A stretch of 64,000 bases of DNA from an uncultured Christensenellaceae bacterium (GCA_944381325.1 CALWKS010000004.1:21189-85188); one strand, 5' to 3'; counted from the stretch's first letter, positions 9,758-20,336 are shown. Translations and numbers: made by a program. The notes: generated from the sequence alone by a model not told the origin.

Positions 9758-11099
9758 TTCCGTAAATTAAAAACGCTGCAATAGGCGATTTGAATAAAAT
9801 ATATGCTTTCAGATTACCTTCATATTTACCTTGTTTTGCTTCTTCGGATATTTCTGCCCAATCCTTACTTTTTTCAGATTGCAAAAACGAAAGATATTTG
9901 TTTTTTTCTGCAGAATCGTTTATCAGCAATATATAACTTTCATCTGAAAGCAAACCGTCTAAAACAACGTCAAGCCCTCTGTGCAATCTTTCATTTTCTC
10001 TTGTTATCAATTTTGCTATGAAAGTCTGAAATCCGTCTTTTAAAAGGATTTCTGTTTCCTCTACAGAAACACTCCGTATAACATCAGAAACAACGGATAC
10101 AAAAGCACTTATCCCTTTTGCAAGTTCAAGCACTTCGCCTCGTTTCAGAGCGTTATCGATTATGTTTTTTTCAAGAGCCGTTTCTTGCAAAAACTCTCGC
10201 GCTATCAGCAATACTTCTTGCCAGCCTTCTGCCGTAAGCTCAATGCCGTCGATCGCATCCGCATAAAGCTTTAAAATTTCTCTTATTTCCGATGCTGAAT
10301 AATCTGAAAAATCCGTTGATACATCTTCTTCTGTATTAAAAACTGTAACCGCATAAATTAACCTGGTGAGCACCGAGAAATTTTCAACTCCTATCAGATT
10401 TTCAATCCCTTCTTTTCTTGCGGCATATCTTTCAGCAAATTCCAGATAAAACTCATATCCGCTTCCGTATTGCTCGTATTTTTCTATACTGCGGTTTTTC
10501 ATATATTCAAAATATTCTGACGTGAAAGCGTAAAAAAGCTTCCCGCATTTATCAACTCCCGCAACAGAAACGACATCTGAGTATACGCTTGCAAAAGCCA
10601 CTAGCAAAGACTTATGCGTAAGTCCGTTTTCTTTCTGATCTTTTAATGCCGTCAATAATTCTTCTTTTGAAGCCTCGATCTTTCTGACGATCTTCATAAA
10701 GTCATTTTGCACAATGCCGCAACTTTCGAAACATTTAACAAAATTGTTTTTAAGATATTTTTTTATCTCTTCCTGCATTGTTAATGAAAGAGCGTTTTCG
10801 TCTGCAATCTTCGCAAAATCATAAATTATACCGAAAAATATATCTGTCGCTGTGTTTACCGCTCCTTCCTCATAGGCAACCGGCTTTTGAAATTCTTCTC
10901 CTCCTTCCTGACCTTGCTGACTGTTGTCGTTGCCGTCGCCGTCACTTTCTCCGGGGTTCTCAGGCACTTGACCGTCGGTTGTGTCGTCTTCAATTTCAAT
11001 ACCGTAAATCAAAGACTCATTCCCTTTACAAGCGACAAGCCCCGTAAAAATTACGAGGCACATAATGGACACTATTGTAAACAACGCGATTTTTTTCAT
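9750..11099 (-). CDS. helical lipoprotein of unknown function
   Basis: 449 residues from the ATG at 11097-11099, chosen because a GAGGG site lies 6 bp upstream and the protein then starts with a textbook signal (MKKIALFT... to LVACKG, lipid Cys about 24). An upstream in-frame start would put ten extra residues before the signal. After the Cys there is an acidic Gly/Asp/Gln-rich linker (about 31-65), then a mostly helical, charged domain with no family I recognise. It overlaps the ATPase gene, so it is probably the extracytoplasmic partner of the ABC transporter. I could not name a substrate. Confidence 0.8.
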   Translation of the reverse strand: MKKIALFTIVSIMCLVIFTGLVACKGNESLIYGIEIEDDTTDGQVPENPGESDGDGNDNSQQGQEGGEEFQKPVAYEEGAVNTATDIFFGIIYDFAKIADENALSLTMQEEIKKYLKNNFVKCFESCGIVQNDFMKIVRKIEASKEELLTALKDQKENGLTHKSLLVAFASVYSDVVSVAGVDKCGKLFYAFTSEYFEYMKNRSIEKYEQYGSGYEFYLEFAERYAARKEGIENLIGVENFSVLTRLIYAVTVFNTEEDVSTDFSDYSASEIREILKLYADAIDGIELTAEGWQEVLLIAREFLQETALEKNIIDNALKRGEVLELAKGISAFVSVVSDVIRSVSVEETEILLKDGFQTFIAKLITRENERLHRGLDVVLDGLLSDESYILLINDSAEKNKYLSFLQSEKSKDWAEISEEAKQGKYEGNLKAYILFKSPIAAFLIYGND

Positions 11100-11109
11100 A
11101 TTAACCCTC

Positions 11110-11141
11110 AAAGGCAAAGGGGGAAACACCCCTTTGCCTTT
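11110..11141 (-). terminator. 13-bp perfect hairpin between giant lipoprotein gene and downstream genes
   Basis: The arms AAAGGCAAAGGGG and CCCCTTTGCCTTT pair perfectly around a six-base loop. On the minus strand the hairpin starts 11 bases after the stop codon of the 2224-residue lipoprotein gene, and its end sits beside the GAGGG ribosome binding site of the next gene. There is only a short T stretch after it, so it may be a partial terminator or an mRNA stabiliser that lowers expression of the downstream genes. Confidence 0.55.
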
Positions 11142-11152
11142 AAATTCAACCG

Positions 11153-14100
11153 TTATTGTTCTGAAACTGACGGTCCTCCTTCAGCAAAAGTTATTCCGTA
11201 GTCAAGATTTCCTCCCTCTCCTTCGGGAACAAAACTGATTCTTACGTCATAATCTTCTGCAACAAGACCCAGCTGCGCGATTTTTGCTTCAACGTCTGCT
11301 TTGCTTACCTTGACATATCCGCTGTTTGCGTATGTCGGCACGTTTTCTATAGCGATATCGGCAATGAGAACTTCTTCGCCTCCGACCTTCGGAATAAGAG
11401 TAACGTTGAAGATAAAGCTGTATATCGAATTGTTTGCATAGCCTACGACATACTCTGTTTCAGTACTCATATCCTCGAGAACTATATCACCGTCAGCGCC
11501 TGTAAAATTGATAAGCCCGCAAACATCGCATACCCACCAGCCATTTTCTTCGTCCTTAACGTAATTGTGATATCCTTCATAATCATAATAAATGTTTTCG
11601 GTTTTTTCACAGAAAAGACATTTATTCGCTATGATTCCCGGCTGAGTACACGTAGCGTGAGATGTTTGTTCTTTCTGTTCGTTGAGAATGTGATACTCTT
11701 CCCAGTGCTGCCATTCCAAAGGAACTTTTTCCAGCTCGGATTCGCTGACAGCTATTTGTTGAGCTTGACGTCTCATACACTTTGAGGTATCGTATTCGAA
11801 CTTTTCCAGCATCACCATTCCGATTTCGTCATTCTGAATATATCTGCTGAGAATTTCCCAATCGCTCATTTTACCATCTACGATAAATTTCTGATAATTT
11901 TCTTTTAACGTCTCTGTTCCGCTTTTTGAAAAAACATCCTTTCTCATCGACAAGACGTTCCCATCAGGATCTTTTTCAGTCGTGACGATTTCAGTACTTT
12001 CAATATAACCGCAAGCGCATGTGATCTTATTCGTAACTACTTCAACCGTGTTACCCGCCTCGTTAACATACTCGTCGGTCGTCGTTTCTGTTGTCGTTAT
12101 ATGATTTTTTGACAGGTTGCCGACATATGGTCCAGAGATCACCGTTCCGTCATCTTTTATAAATTTAATGCTTTCGTATTCTGAACATCCTTCTCTTGTG
12201 TAATCTTTTACTGCTTTAAATGTGAATCCGCAAAGAGGATCTGTAACGGCACAGGTATAAGTATATTCTTCTCTGTCCATTTTCCCGTCTTCGTCAAAAT
12301 CGAAAGCTTGAGAATTCAATTCAAAATCACATTCGCCTTCGGTATGATAAGAAAATTCTTTTCCGCAAGCGCAGACATTAATAATTATATAACTGTCGCA
12401 TACGCAGCCGTAATCTCTCAGATCTACTTTGCCGTAATACCTTTCGTGCCAGAAAATTTCTTTTTCTTCCTGTTCACCGCAGTAAATACACCTTTTTACG
12501 ACATTAACGCCGTCTTCACAGCTTTCACCTTTCAGCGATGAGCTGACGAGTTCGTAAACGTGTTCCTCATATTTACGCTCGTTTCTCAATATTTCAATTC
12601 TGTTGCCGTTATCGTAAACATAATATGTTTCCTCTTGCATTATCTCGCATCCGTTCTTGCTTGATATCGCTTCCAATTCATATTTGAAAGAACAGTTTAC
12701 GCAGGTATAATATGTGATAACACGATTGTCTGAAAGATATTCGCTTTCCTGTTCAAAAGAACAATTAATGTCTAAGTATGAGCCGTTATTTTCATATCCG
12801 CACATACATTTATTTGTTACTATCTTTCCGCCGCAATCGCAACCGTACTGCGACAAATCTGTTTCAAAACTCTGTTGTACGTGATTATAAACTATCTTAT
12901 CCGATTCTTCATATCCGCATACTTCGCATATTCTGATGACCTTGACGCCTCCTTCGCACCCTAATTGCGGATTTATAAGTTCGGCATATTCCTTCATAGT
13001 ATGCATCCCTTCCTCTGTACATGAAGAGTAAAATTTAGCATACCATTCGGTCTGATAGTACCAATCAATATTGTCTTCAGAAATTACAGAGTCGTCCACG
13101 TCGATAAAGATCTTGTTTGTGTTGACTCTCTTGCATTCATCCGGTAGGTAGCTCTCTTCATTGACATCCAACAGTTTTACAACAACGCCGCCTTTCTCGT
13201 AAGAAAACTTTCTGAAGTCATAATTTATACCGTTTTTATCGTCATATATTGAAAAGCCTTTTTGTTCAAAAATGTACTCGCTTTCTTTTATGTCATATCT
13301 GTTTTCTTTACCGCACGGACAATAACGCTTATACAGTATGTCCTCTGTAATTCCGAATTCGCTGAGATCGACAATCTCCTCGATCCAATGATGACCTTCC
13401 GTATATAACTTATTGATATAACCGCAATCCTTGCACACGTAAATGATCTCTACGCCTGCATCGCAGTCTTCTATACCTCCGATAAAATTCCAGCTTACAT
13501 CATAATTGTGGTCTACGTATTCACTGTGTTCGATATTGACAAAACCGCACTTATCGCAGACATAAACGTCATTTGAGGGAGTTGCACAATCTATAGCAGG
13601 AGTGCTTAATTCATCATCATAGACATAATTGTGCTGCGAATCGTAGTAAACAATTCCTGTCGCGCGATCGTAATAGAAGGAAACTCTGGTGGTAAGTCCT
13701 TCCATAGGAAGTTCTACAGGGATTATTTCTCCGTTATCTATCCTGTACAATATCAGATCTTTTCCTTCCATCGGGACATTACAATTGATACCGTAAACCG
13801 TACCGCAATCCAAAGCGGCTTCATCTACATCGTCAGTATCGATATATGTATCAATAACGCCTATCGCTAAATACTCGCTCCATACACCGTTGATATTAAA
13901 ATTGAAATATTTGTTTGTTACCGGAATCTTAACGTGCAATCTGCCGTCTTCAACGATAAATTCTATTTCTTCGGATTCTCCTTCGACTTTTCTGAAGTTG
14001 AATTCAAAGAGTTCTTTTACTGTGCCGGAAAATCCTTTATCGTTTATTTCGCTTATCTCCTCAGGATAAAGAGACATTTTTCCGGTGAAACTCATATTGC

Positions 14101-17100
14101 CGTTGCAATTGCTGTCGTTTGCTTCGACAACCACATTTTTGACAGTTCCGTCTGCAAGAGTATTTATTTTCATCGAAGTGCCGTCTTCGAACATCGAAAC
14201 TATAATATCCGAAATAAATTTAACAGGACCTTCGGCGAATATAACCTGCTCTTTAGCGGCTGTTATGTAGCTGCCGAATATCTCATCGAATTCTTCAACG
14301 GTAATACCCGAAGCGTCGCTTATCGCCTGTCTTACGCTTGAATTCTGATATTCCTCTTTAAGCAATATGTCTCTTTCAAAATCAAACGCATCTTCTCCGG
14401 AAAGCCCGAACATCTTATTGACAGCAAAGTTCACGATATCGCATATTTCAGTAGCCGTAAGTCCATATGCAGACGTAGCCTCTTCAATATATTCGAAAGC
14501 GCCAACAACTGTCATATCAAGCAATTTTTCTGCAAACTGTTCTATACTATCAAAGCTACCGTTACCGAAATAGCGGTCAATGAGTTTTGCCATAGGCATA
14601 GATACCAGATTGTCGACAAACTCAGACAACACGCTGACATCGAGAGTCCATACCGGACCGTTGTCGGTCTCTTCTTTAACGAAAGCTGTCTCGTAGAACT
14701 TCTTTGCCCACATATTGAACAGATCGTAATTTTCCCTTTCCATCTTTTCGAGAGCGGGAACGATCTTATCCTGAACAACAGATAAAATATCGAAAATATC
14801 ATCGGTAGAAATTGAATTTGTTCCGAACATTCCCTTCAGCATTTCATCTGTCGTCAACCTTCCGTAGAAAGAACCGTCTTTTTCTGCCAAATCGCCGTAT
14901 ATATTACTGCTCTGGGTCTCATAGTAAACAATATTATCAACTACGGAAAAACGTATCGTCTGAGAATATTTTCTCGGCACTTCGTCATAGGTAAAACGAA
15001 TCTCGCCGTAAGCGTTTATTGTTCTTGTTTCCGTATTCACGTTGAATCGGATTACCGTAGGCTCTACGATACACGTGTCGAAACCACCGTTTTCTTCAAT
15101 AACTATCCTAAGATTCTCAAGATTGCCTGAATACTGACTTGAGAAGAAGGATTTCAGCATATTTATGTACGTTCTGGGCAACGCAGGATCTGCCGCGCCG
15201 CAGGACGTGCAGTATCCGTCACTGAACGTATGTCCTTTTGCTTTGTAAAATTCATACTTCTCATCGCTACATCTTGAACAAATACTGAATACGTATCCGC
15301 TTTCAGTACATGTTGCAGGCTTATTTTCTACCACCTCGTAATTATGTCCGAGCGCAGGAATGTAGTCAGTGTTTTCTATTTTACTGCATATACTGCACTG
15401 CTTTTTAGTGTAACCTGCAGTTAGACAGGTGGGAGCGATTACGCTTTCGGTATAAGAATGCGTGCAGCCTGCGCCGCATATCTTACACTTTCCGTTATCC
15501 ATAATATGTTTTCCGGTAGCAGGCTGTCCCGCCGTACCGCATACCGTGCAAACCTGTCCCTTTCCGCAGGTAGGTCTGCTTATATCCCATCTGTGACCGG
15601 TCGCTTCAGTAAAATCAGCAGTATATTCATAATCGCATCTGCTACAACTGTAAACCGTATAACCTTGTGCCGTACAAGTAGGCGCAACGATTTTCTGCTG
15701 AAGATCGTGTCCCCATACAGCAGTGAACTTGTCTCTGTACTCAAATCCGCAATCGTTGCAAACATGAGAAGTATATCCCTGCGTAACGCATGTAGGCTTA
15801 ACAACCGTATTTATGTAACTGTGATTTTTCTTGGGAAGCGTCTGTATATAACTGTCTGAGCAATTCTCACAAGTATAAGTTGCGCTTCCGGCTTTTGTAC
15901 ATGTAGCTTCTTCCTGAGCAGTTACTTTATAACTGTGCCCCGTAGCAGGAATCATGTTTTTCTCAACGCTTTTGCACATCTGACATACGGTAGTTCTCCA
16001 ACCGGACTCAGTGCAAGTCGGTTCCTGTATCGTTTCTTTATAGTCGTGAGCAAGCTTATCCGTCTCGTCTGTTTTTTCATATTCTCCGCAACGCAGACAT
16101 TTTCTTTCAGTATATCCGCCTGCAAGGCAAGTCGGATTTACAACGTTTTCAACAAAACTATGTCCGTAAAGCGCGCATCTTTCTGCAGGAGTAAGTCTTA
16201 CAACAGTGTAATATGAGAAGTGATCAGTTGTGAATATCGCATAACCGTTCGAATAAACAGCCTCTTTTTGTTCTACTTCTCCGTTGTCGTTAATATACCA
16301 AACAGCGATACTTTCAGGATCTTCTCCTTCCTCCAAAGTATAAGGAACCTTTACGGTAACGAATCCGCTGTTGAAATCTGAAATATAATTGTCCGATTCG
16401 TCTTTAAGAGTAAAATCGTAAATAGGTTTATTTCCTATTTTATCTGTAATTTCCTGAGAAAGGTTGAGATCTCCTTTTTCTTCTTCAGTCAAAGTGCCTG
16501 CGCTTATAGTCATATTTCCGTTTCCCGCTATACTGTTTTTAGCGGTTTCGTCAAATGAAAAAGACGCATTTGCCGTTGAAAGTTCATCGGTATTCTGCAC
16601 GTCATCCGAGCTTATACCCATCGACTCTTCAACCGTTGCCATTACTTTTTTTGTAAAGCCGCAAGCGCACGTATAAAGAGTATAACCATCCTGAACCACG
16701 CCTTCATCCCAACTGTGGTTGTTTTTATCGGTATAATTCTCTTTATAACTGTCATTGCAGTAAATACATGTAAATGTCTTTTCTCCAGAATTCTCTTGAC
16801 AAGTTGCCGCAACAGTTATTTCTGAAGAATACACATGGCGATAGCTGTCTTCTTTTTCTACTTTTGAACAGCTTTCGCAAACTCTTGTCTTAACATAATG
16901 ACATTCGAAATCCGCCTCTCTGGTTTCAGGTCCCCATTCACCGAAAGTATGACCTTTTGCAGGGCTGTCAACAGTAAGAATATCTTCGCATTTCTTGCAT
17001 TTATACGTTTTCAAACCGTCATCTGTGCAAGTTGCCGTATCTGTTTCAAATACGTAATCGTGCCCTGTTCCTGCAATAGGGTTGTCGCAATACCTGCAGT

Positions 17101-17827
17101 TTCCTCCGACGCAGGCATTGTCTTCTTCTCTGAGCTGATGCCCTACGGCTTCTGTCAAATTTGTATGTATCTCGTCCTTACAAGCAGAACATTTTTCAAC
17201 GGTGTATCCGCCGTCTATACAGGTGGGTCCTACAACGTCTATGACTTCGTACTTGTGTCCTGCCGCCGCGACTTTCTCAACATACGAATACTCGCACCTC
17301 TCGCAACTGTGTCTTATTTCTCCTCCGATCAAACAAGTTGCCTCTTTGACGACTTCTTGCTTCATACTGTGTCCGAGAGCCGGAACTTCATCTCCTTCAT
17401 AAGAAAAACCGCATGCCTGGCAAGTGTAAACCGTATAACCTGCTTCCATACATGTCGGAGCTACGCTCTCGGCAGTGTAAGTATGACCTTCACTGTCTAT
17501 TATTTCAGTCTTCTTTTCTCCGCATACCGTACAGACAGACTCTGCCTTTCCGGGTTCAAGACACGTTGCTTCAGTTACGACCACGGGAGATCCGTAACTG
17601 TGTCCCGTTGCCGTTGAGTCCTCTGTCCATTGTTTTCCGCAATCCTTGCAAACAAAAGTTTTCGTTCCGTCCGCAACGCAGGTCGCAGTATCAGTTACAT
17701 CTACGTTCTTATGCTCGCACTGATTTGCATCAGTGTTGTCACACGCAAGCAAAATCGACGCAAGACAAAATACTGAGACAGCGATAACTAACATCAACAG
17801 AAACTTCTTTGTCCTATTAGTCTTCAT
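11153..17827 (-). CDS. giant Cys-repeat surface lipoprotein, complete
   Basis: 2224 residues from the ATG at 17825-17827, picked for its GAGGG site and the signal peptide that follows (MKTNRTKKFLLM... ILLAC, lipid Cys 29); the longer frame has no site. Blocks of Cys repeats (about 36-392, 552-876 and a looser block about 1420-2090) use the pattern ATC...G...C..CG...GHxY. Between them are a beta-rich linker (about 395-550, ending DHFSYYTVV) and a central domain (about 890-1400) that resembles the C-terminal part of the split InlB-repeat lipoprotein at 41-45 kb and may be of the LppX/LolA-like kind. The C-terminus lacks a sortase motif. It is the first gene of the operon, under a consensus promoter. 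The function is unknown. Confidence 0.88.
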   Translation of the reverse strand: MKTNRTKKFLLMLVIAVSVFCLASILLACDNTDANQCEHKNVDVTDTATCVADGTKTFVCKDCGKQWTEDSTATGHSYGSPVVVTEATCLEPGKAESVCTVCGEKKTEIIDSEGHTYTAESVAPTCMEAGYTVYTCQACGFSYEGDEVPALGHSMKQEVVKEATCLIGGEIRHSCERCEYSYVEKVAAAGHKYEVIDVVGPTCIDGGYTVEKCSACKDEIHTNLTEAVGHQLREEDNACVGGNCRYCDNPIAGTGHDYVFETDTATCTDDGLKTYKCKKCEDILTVDSPAKGHTFGEWGPETREADFECHYVKTRVCESCSKVEKEDSYRHVYSSEITVAATCQENSGEKTFTCIYCNDSYKENYTDKNNHSWDEGVVQDGYTLYTCACGFTKKVMATVEESMGISSDDVQNTDELSTANASFSFDETAKNSIAGNGNMTISAGTLTEEEKGDLNLSQEITDKIGNKPIYDFTLKDESDNYISDFNSGFVTVKVPYTLEEGEDPESIAVWYINDNGEVEQKEAVYSNGYAIFTTDHFSYYTVVRLTPAERCALYGHSFVENVVNPTCLAGGYTERKCLRCGEYEKTDETDKLAHDYKETIQEPTCTESGWRTTVCQMCKSVEKNMIPATGHSYKVTAQEEATCTKAGSATYTCENCSDSYIQTLPKKNHSYINTVVKPTCVTQGYTSHVCNDCGFEYRDKFTAVWGHDLQQKIVAPTCTAQGYTVYSCSRCDYEYTADFTEATGHRWDISRPTCGKGQVCTVCGTAGQPATGKHIMDNGKCKICGAGCTHSYTESVIAPTCLTAGYTKKQCSICSKIENTDYIPALGHNYEVVENKPATCTESGYVFSICSRCSDEKYEFYKAKGHTFSDGYCTSCGAADPALPRTYINMLKSFFSSQYSGNLENLRIVIEENGGFDTCIVEPTVIRFNVNTETRTINAYGEIRFTYDEVPRKYSQTIRFSVVDNIVYYETQSSNIYGDLAEKDGSFYGRLTTDEMLKGMFGTNSISTDDIFDILSVVQDKIVPALEKMERENYDLFNMWAKKFYETAFVKEETDNGPVWTLDVSVLSEFVDNLVSMPMAKLIDRYFGNGSFDSIEQFAEKLLDMTVVGAFEYIEEATSAYGLTATEICDIVNFAVNKMFGLSGEDAFDFERDILLKEEYQNSSVRQAISDASGITVEEFDEIFGSYITAAKEQVIFAEGPVKFISDIIVSMFEDGTSMKINTLADGTVKNVVVEANDSNCNGNMSFTGKMSLYPEEISEINDKGFSGTVKELFEFNFRKVEGESEEIEFIVEDGRLHVKIPVTNKYFNFNINGVWSEYLAIGVIDTYIDTDDVDEAALDCGTVYGINCNVPMEGKDLILYRIDNGEIIPVELPMEGLTTRVSFYYDRATGIVYYDSQHNYVYDDELSTPAIDCATPSNDVYVCDKCGFVNIEHSEYVDHNYDVSWNFIGGIEDCDAGVEIIYVCKDCGYINKLYTEGHHWIEEIVDLSEFGITEDILYKRYCPCGKENRYDIKESEYIFEQKGFSIYDDKNGINYDFRKFSYEKGGVVVKLLDVNEESYLPDECKRVNTNKIFIDVDDSVISEDNIDWYYQTEWYAKFYSSCTEEGMHTMKEYAELINPQLGCEGGVKVIRICEVCGYEESDKIVYNHVQQSFETDLSQYGCDCGGKIVTNKCMCGYENNGSYLDINCSFEQESEYLSDNRVITYYTCVNCSFKYELEAISSKNGCEIMQEETYYVYDNGNRIEILRNERKYEEHVYELVSSSLKGESCEDGVNVVKRCIYCGEQEEKEIFWHERYYGKVDLRDYGCVCDSYIIINVCACGKEFSYHTEGECDFELNSQAFDFDEDGKMDREEYTYTCAVTDPLCGFTFKAVKDYTREGCSEYESIKFIKDDGTVISGPYVGNLSKNHITTTETTTDEYVNEAGNTVEVVTNKITCACGYIESTEIVTTEKDPDGNVLSMRKDVFSKSGTETLKENYQKFIVDGKMSDWEILSRYIQNDEIGMVMLEKFEYDTSKCMRRQAQQIAVSESELEKVPLEWQHWEEYHILNEQKEQTSHATCTQPGIIANKCLFCEKTENIYYDYEGYHNYVKDEENGWWVCDVCGLINFTGADGDIVLEDMSTETEYVVGYANNSIYSFIFNVTLIPKVGGEEVLIADIAIENVPTYANSGYVKVSKADVEAKIAQLGLVAEDYDVRISFVPEGEGGNLDYGITFAEGGPSVSEQ

Positions 17828-17866
17828 AACACCCTCACTCATTGTTTTACAAGTTTTTTTTGTTAA

Positions 17867-17895
17867 ATTATAACATATGTATATGTTATTGTCAA
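17867..17895 (-). promoter_or_regulatory. consensus vegetative promoter of the giant-lipoprotein operon
   Basis: The minus strand reads TTGACA (17890-17895), a 17-bp spacer and TATAAT (17867-17872), about 40 bp before the chosen ATG. It is a perfect match to the vegetative consensus, so the five-gene operon is probably well transcribed. Confidence 0.85.
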
Positions 17896-18024
17896 TGTTA
17901 ATAACAATAAAGAATGACATCTTCATTGTTTTAAAATAATTTTATTTACATTTATTTTTTTTATTACAGTTTAATTCTAAATCAACTCAAAACATTTCGG
18001 AAAGATTTTTATAATATTACTTTT

Positions 18025-18070
18025 TGTTCGCATCTACCCTCTTGCGAACATTTATTCACAATGCTATAAT
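18025..18070 (+). promoter_or_regulatory. helicase gene promoter with overlapping inverted repeat
   Basis: TTGCGA (18042-18047), a 17-bp spacer and TATAAT (18065-18070) precede the helicase gene. An inverted repeat, TGTTCGCA and TGCGAACA (18025-18032 and 18043-18050), covers the -35 region and could bind a repressor. Its half-sites point the wrong way for a LexA box (CGAAC-N4-GTTCG). Confidence 0.7.
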
Positions 18071-18094
18071 ATTTTTACGCTCAAGGAGGGGTAT

Positions 18095-20269
18095 ATGCAA
18101 GACTTATCTCACGCTCTGTTAAACGGTCTCAACGAAGAACAACGCCTTGCGGTCGAAACGACCGAGGGCTATGTGCGCGTTGTCGCGGGCGCGGGAAGCG
18201 GAAAAACGCGTGTGCTTACAACGAGGTACGTCTATATTGCCAAAATGCTGGGCGTAGCGCCCTCTCATATTCTCTCAGTAACCTTCACCAATAAGGCGGC
18301 AAAGGAGATGAAAAAGCGCATTCAGTGCTATATGCCTGACGAAGACGGAGGCTGGATACTCACATTTCACGGTGCTTGCAACAAGATCTTAAAAGAAGAG
18401 ATACACCGCCTTCACTACCCGTCCAACTTCCTTATCATGGACGAAGACGATCAGAAATCTTTGCTCAGGAAGATTTATGAAGAAAACGGTCTGACGCTCA
18501 AAGACCATAATTATAAAAGTTGTCTCGACGCAATAGGCGCTTACAAAGGCAAGAACGGTTATGTGCCATATTTCAGCGACCCTACGGGGCAAACCGCTGC
18601 ACCGGGGCTTTCGCGCGCAGACGAAAAAGGCACTTTCGATTTTATCATTAAAAAATACCTGGAGCTTCAACGCAAGAACTATTTTCTCGATTTTGACGAC
18701 CTGGTATTCTTTACCCTTGAGATATTCTATCAGTTCGACGACGCGAGAGAAAAGTGGCAGAGACAGTTCGAATACATTCAGGTCGACGAATTTCAGGACG
18801 TTTCGAAACCTGAATACACCCTTGTCGAAATGCTCTCTCTTCTGAACAAAAACCTTTTCGTCGTCGGAGATCCTGACCAGACTATTTACACCTGGAGAGG
18901 CGCGGATATAAGGCTTTTCCTTGACTTTGACAAGGCTTTCGGCGGAGTAAAAACAGTCGTTCTCGGCAAAAACTACCGCTCCACACCTGAAATACTCAGC
19001 GTGGGAAACTCTCTTATCAGCCACAACACCGCAAGGATTAAAAAAGAACTGGTCGCAGTCAGAAAAAACGGACTCAAGACCGTATACTACCACGCGCGTA
19101 CACGTCAGGAAGAATGCGAATTCATAGCGGGAGAAATCCAGCGTCTTAAAGAAGTCGGCATTGCTCTCGGAGATATAGCCGTGCTTTACCGCAGCAACTA
19201 TATGTCCCGCCCCGTTGAAGAAGCCTTTCTGAAATACGGAATACCTTACACTATTTTCAGCGGAGTCGAATTCTATCAGCGCAAGGAGATAAAAGATACT
19301 ATTGCCTACCTGAGAATGTTCGAATTCAAGGACGATCTTTCTTTTGAACGCATAGTAAATGTTCCTGCACGCGGAATAGGCAAAAAGCGTATGGCGGCGA
19401 TAACCGCGCTTGCCGTAAACGAAAACATTTCTATGTACGAAGCCTTCAAAAAACTTGCCGATACCGCATTGTTTGAAAATACGGGCGCGAAAAAGCTACT
19501 CAAGACAATAGAAGAAGGACTGATACGCGCTCAGAATCCTTCAGTAGATATTTCAGACCTTCTCGACTTTGCACTGAAAAAGAGCGGATACGAAGAATAC
19601 CTGATGCTGTGCGGAGATCAGAACAGACTGGACAACGTAAACGAACTCAAAGCCGCGATAAAGGACTTTGTAGACGACGCGGGAGAACACGTTACCTTAG
19701 CCGAATACCTGTCCGCAGTCGCGCTGATATCCAACATCGACGCAAAGGACAAGGACGAAAGCGTAAAGCTGATGACCGTGCATACTGCAAAGGGACTCGA
19801 ATTCCCCTACGTATTCGTATGCGCACTCAACGAAGGGCTTTTCCCGTCAATAAAAATTGAAAACAAACAGCAGATGGAAGAAGAAAGGCGTGTTGCTTAC
19901 GTGGCTTTCACACGCGCAAAAGACAGACTTTATCTGAGCGATTCCGACGGATTCGACCTTCAGACGCGCGGAAGACTCATGCCCTCGCGCTTTATCTTCA
20001 ACATAGACGAGTCGCTTATAGAAAAAAGCGGCGTTATGTCTGACGAATACGTCGAAATGGCAAAGGCTTATATCCGTGCAAGCGAATACAATTTAAGCCA
20101 CCCTGCAGTGCCCGACTTCCGCACATATCTTGGCGGCGACAGAGTAAGACACCCCGTTTTCGGAGACGGCACCGTAACAAGCAAAGCAAACGGCTCTTAC
20201 GTTGTGAAATTCGACAACGGCAATATCCGCACGATATCCGAAGGCTCAGGAGTTCTCAAACCGATTTAA
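18095..20269 (+). CDS. UvrD/PcrA/Rep-family ATP-dependent DNA helicase
   Basis: 724 residues, the normal size for superfamily 1A 3'-5' helicases. Visible motifs are the N-terminal LNEEQRLAV Q-motif, Walker A AGAGSGKT (31-38), motif Ia VTFTNKAAKEM, motif II VDEFQDV, motif III GDPDQTIYTWRGA, motif IV NYRS, motif V LMTVHTAKGLEF and motif VI YVAFTRAKDRL. The C-terminal 50 residues look like the small beta domain of PcrA (GDGTVTSKANGSYVVKFDNG). It acts in repair and clearing of replication conflicts. AAGGAGGGG precedes the ATG. Rep and PcrA cannot be told apart by eye. Confidence 0.93.
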   Translation: MQDLSHALLNGLNEEQRLAVETTEGYVRVVAGAGSGKTRVLTTRYVYIAKMLGVAPSHILSVTFTNKAAKEMKKRIQCYMPDEDGGWILTFHGACNKILKEEIHRLHYPSNFLIMDEDDQKSLLRKIYEENGLTLKDHNYKSCLDAIGAYKGKNGYVPYFSDPTGQTAAPGLSRADEKGTFDFIIKKYLELQRKNYFLDFDDLVFFTLEIFYQFDDAREKWQRQFEYIQVDEFQDVSKPEYTLVEMLSLLNKNLFVVGDPDQTIYTWRGADIRLFLDFDKAFGGVKTVVLGKNYRSTPEILSVGNSLISHNTARIKKELVAVRKNGLKTVYYHARTRQEECEFIAGEIQRLKEVGIALGDIAVLYRSNYMSRPVEEAFLKYGIPYTIFSGVEFYQRKEIKDTIAYLRMFEFKDDLSFERIVNVPARGIGKKRMAAITALAVNENISMYEAFKKLADTALFENTGAKKLLKTIEEGLIRAQNPSVDISDLLDFALKKSGYEEYLMLCGDQNRLDNVNELKAAIKDFVDDAGEHVTLAEYLSAVALISNIDAKDKDESVKLMTVHTAKGLEFPYVFVCALNEGLFPSIKIENKQQMEEERRVAYVAFTRAKDRLYLSDSDGFDLQTRGRLMPSRFIFNIDESLIEKSGVMSDEYVEMAKAYIRASEYNLSHPAVPDFRTYLGGDRVRHPVFGDGTVTSKANGSYVVKFDNGNIRTISEGSGVLKPI

Positions 20270-20336
20270 CGCTATAATCTACACTGATACGAAAATTTTA
20301 AGACAATATTTTATCTAAACAAAAATATATCTAAAC

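Noticed and set aside
18025..18050. LexA-like box upstream of the helicase gene
   Set aside because: The half-sites are GTTCG then CGAAC with a 10-base gap between the 8-base arms, the reverse order of the CGAAC-N4-GTTCG LexA box.
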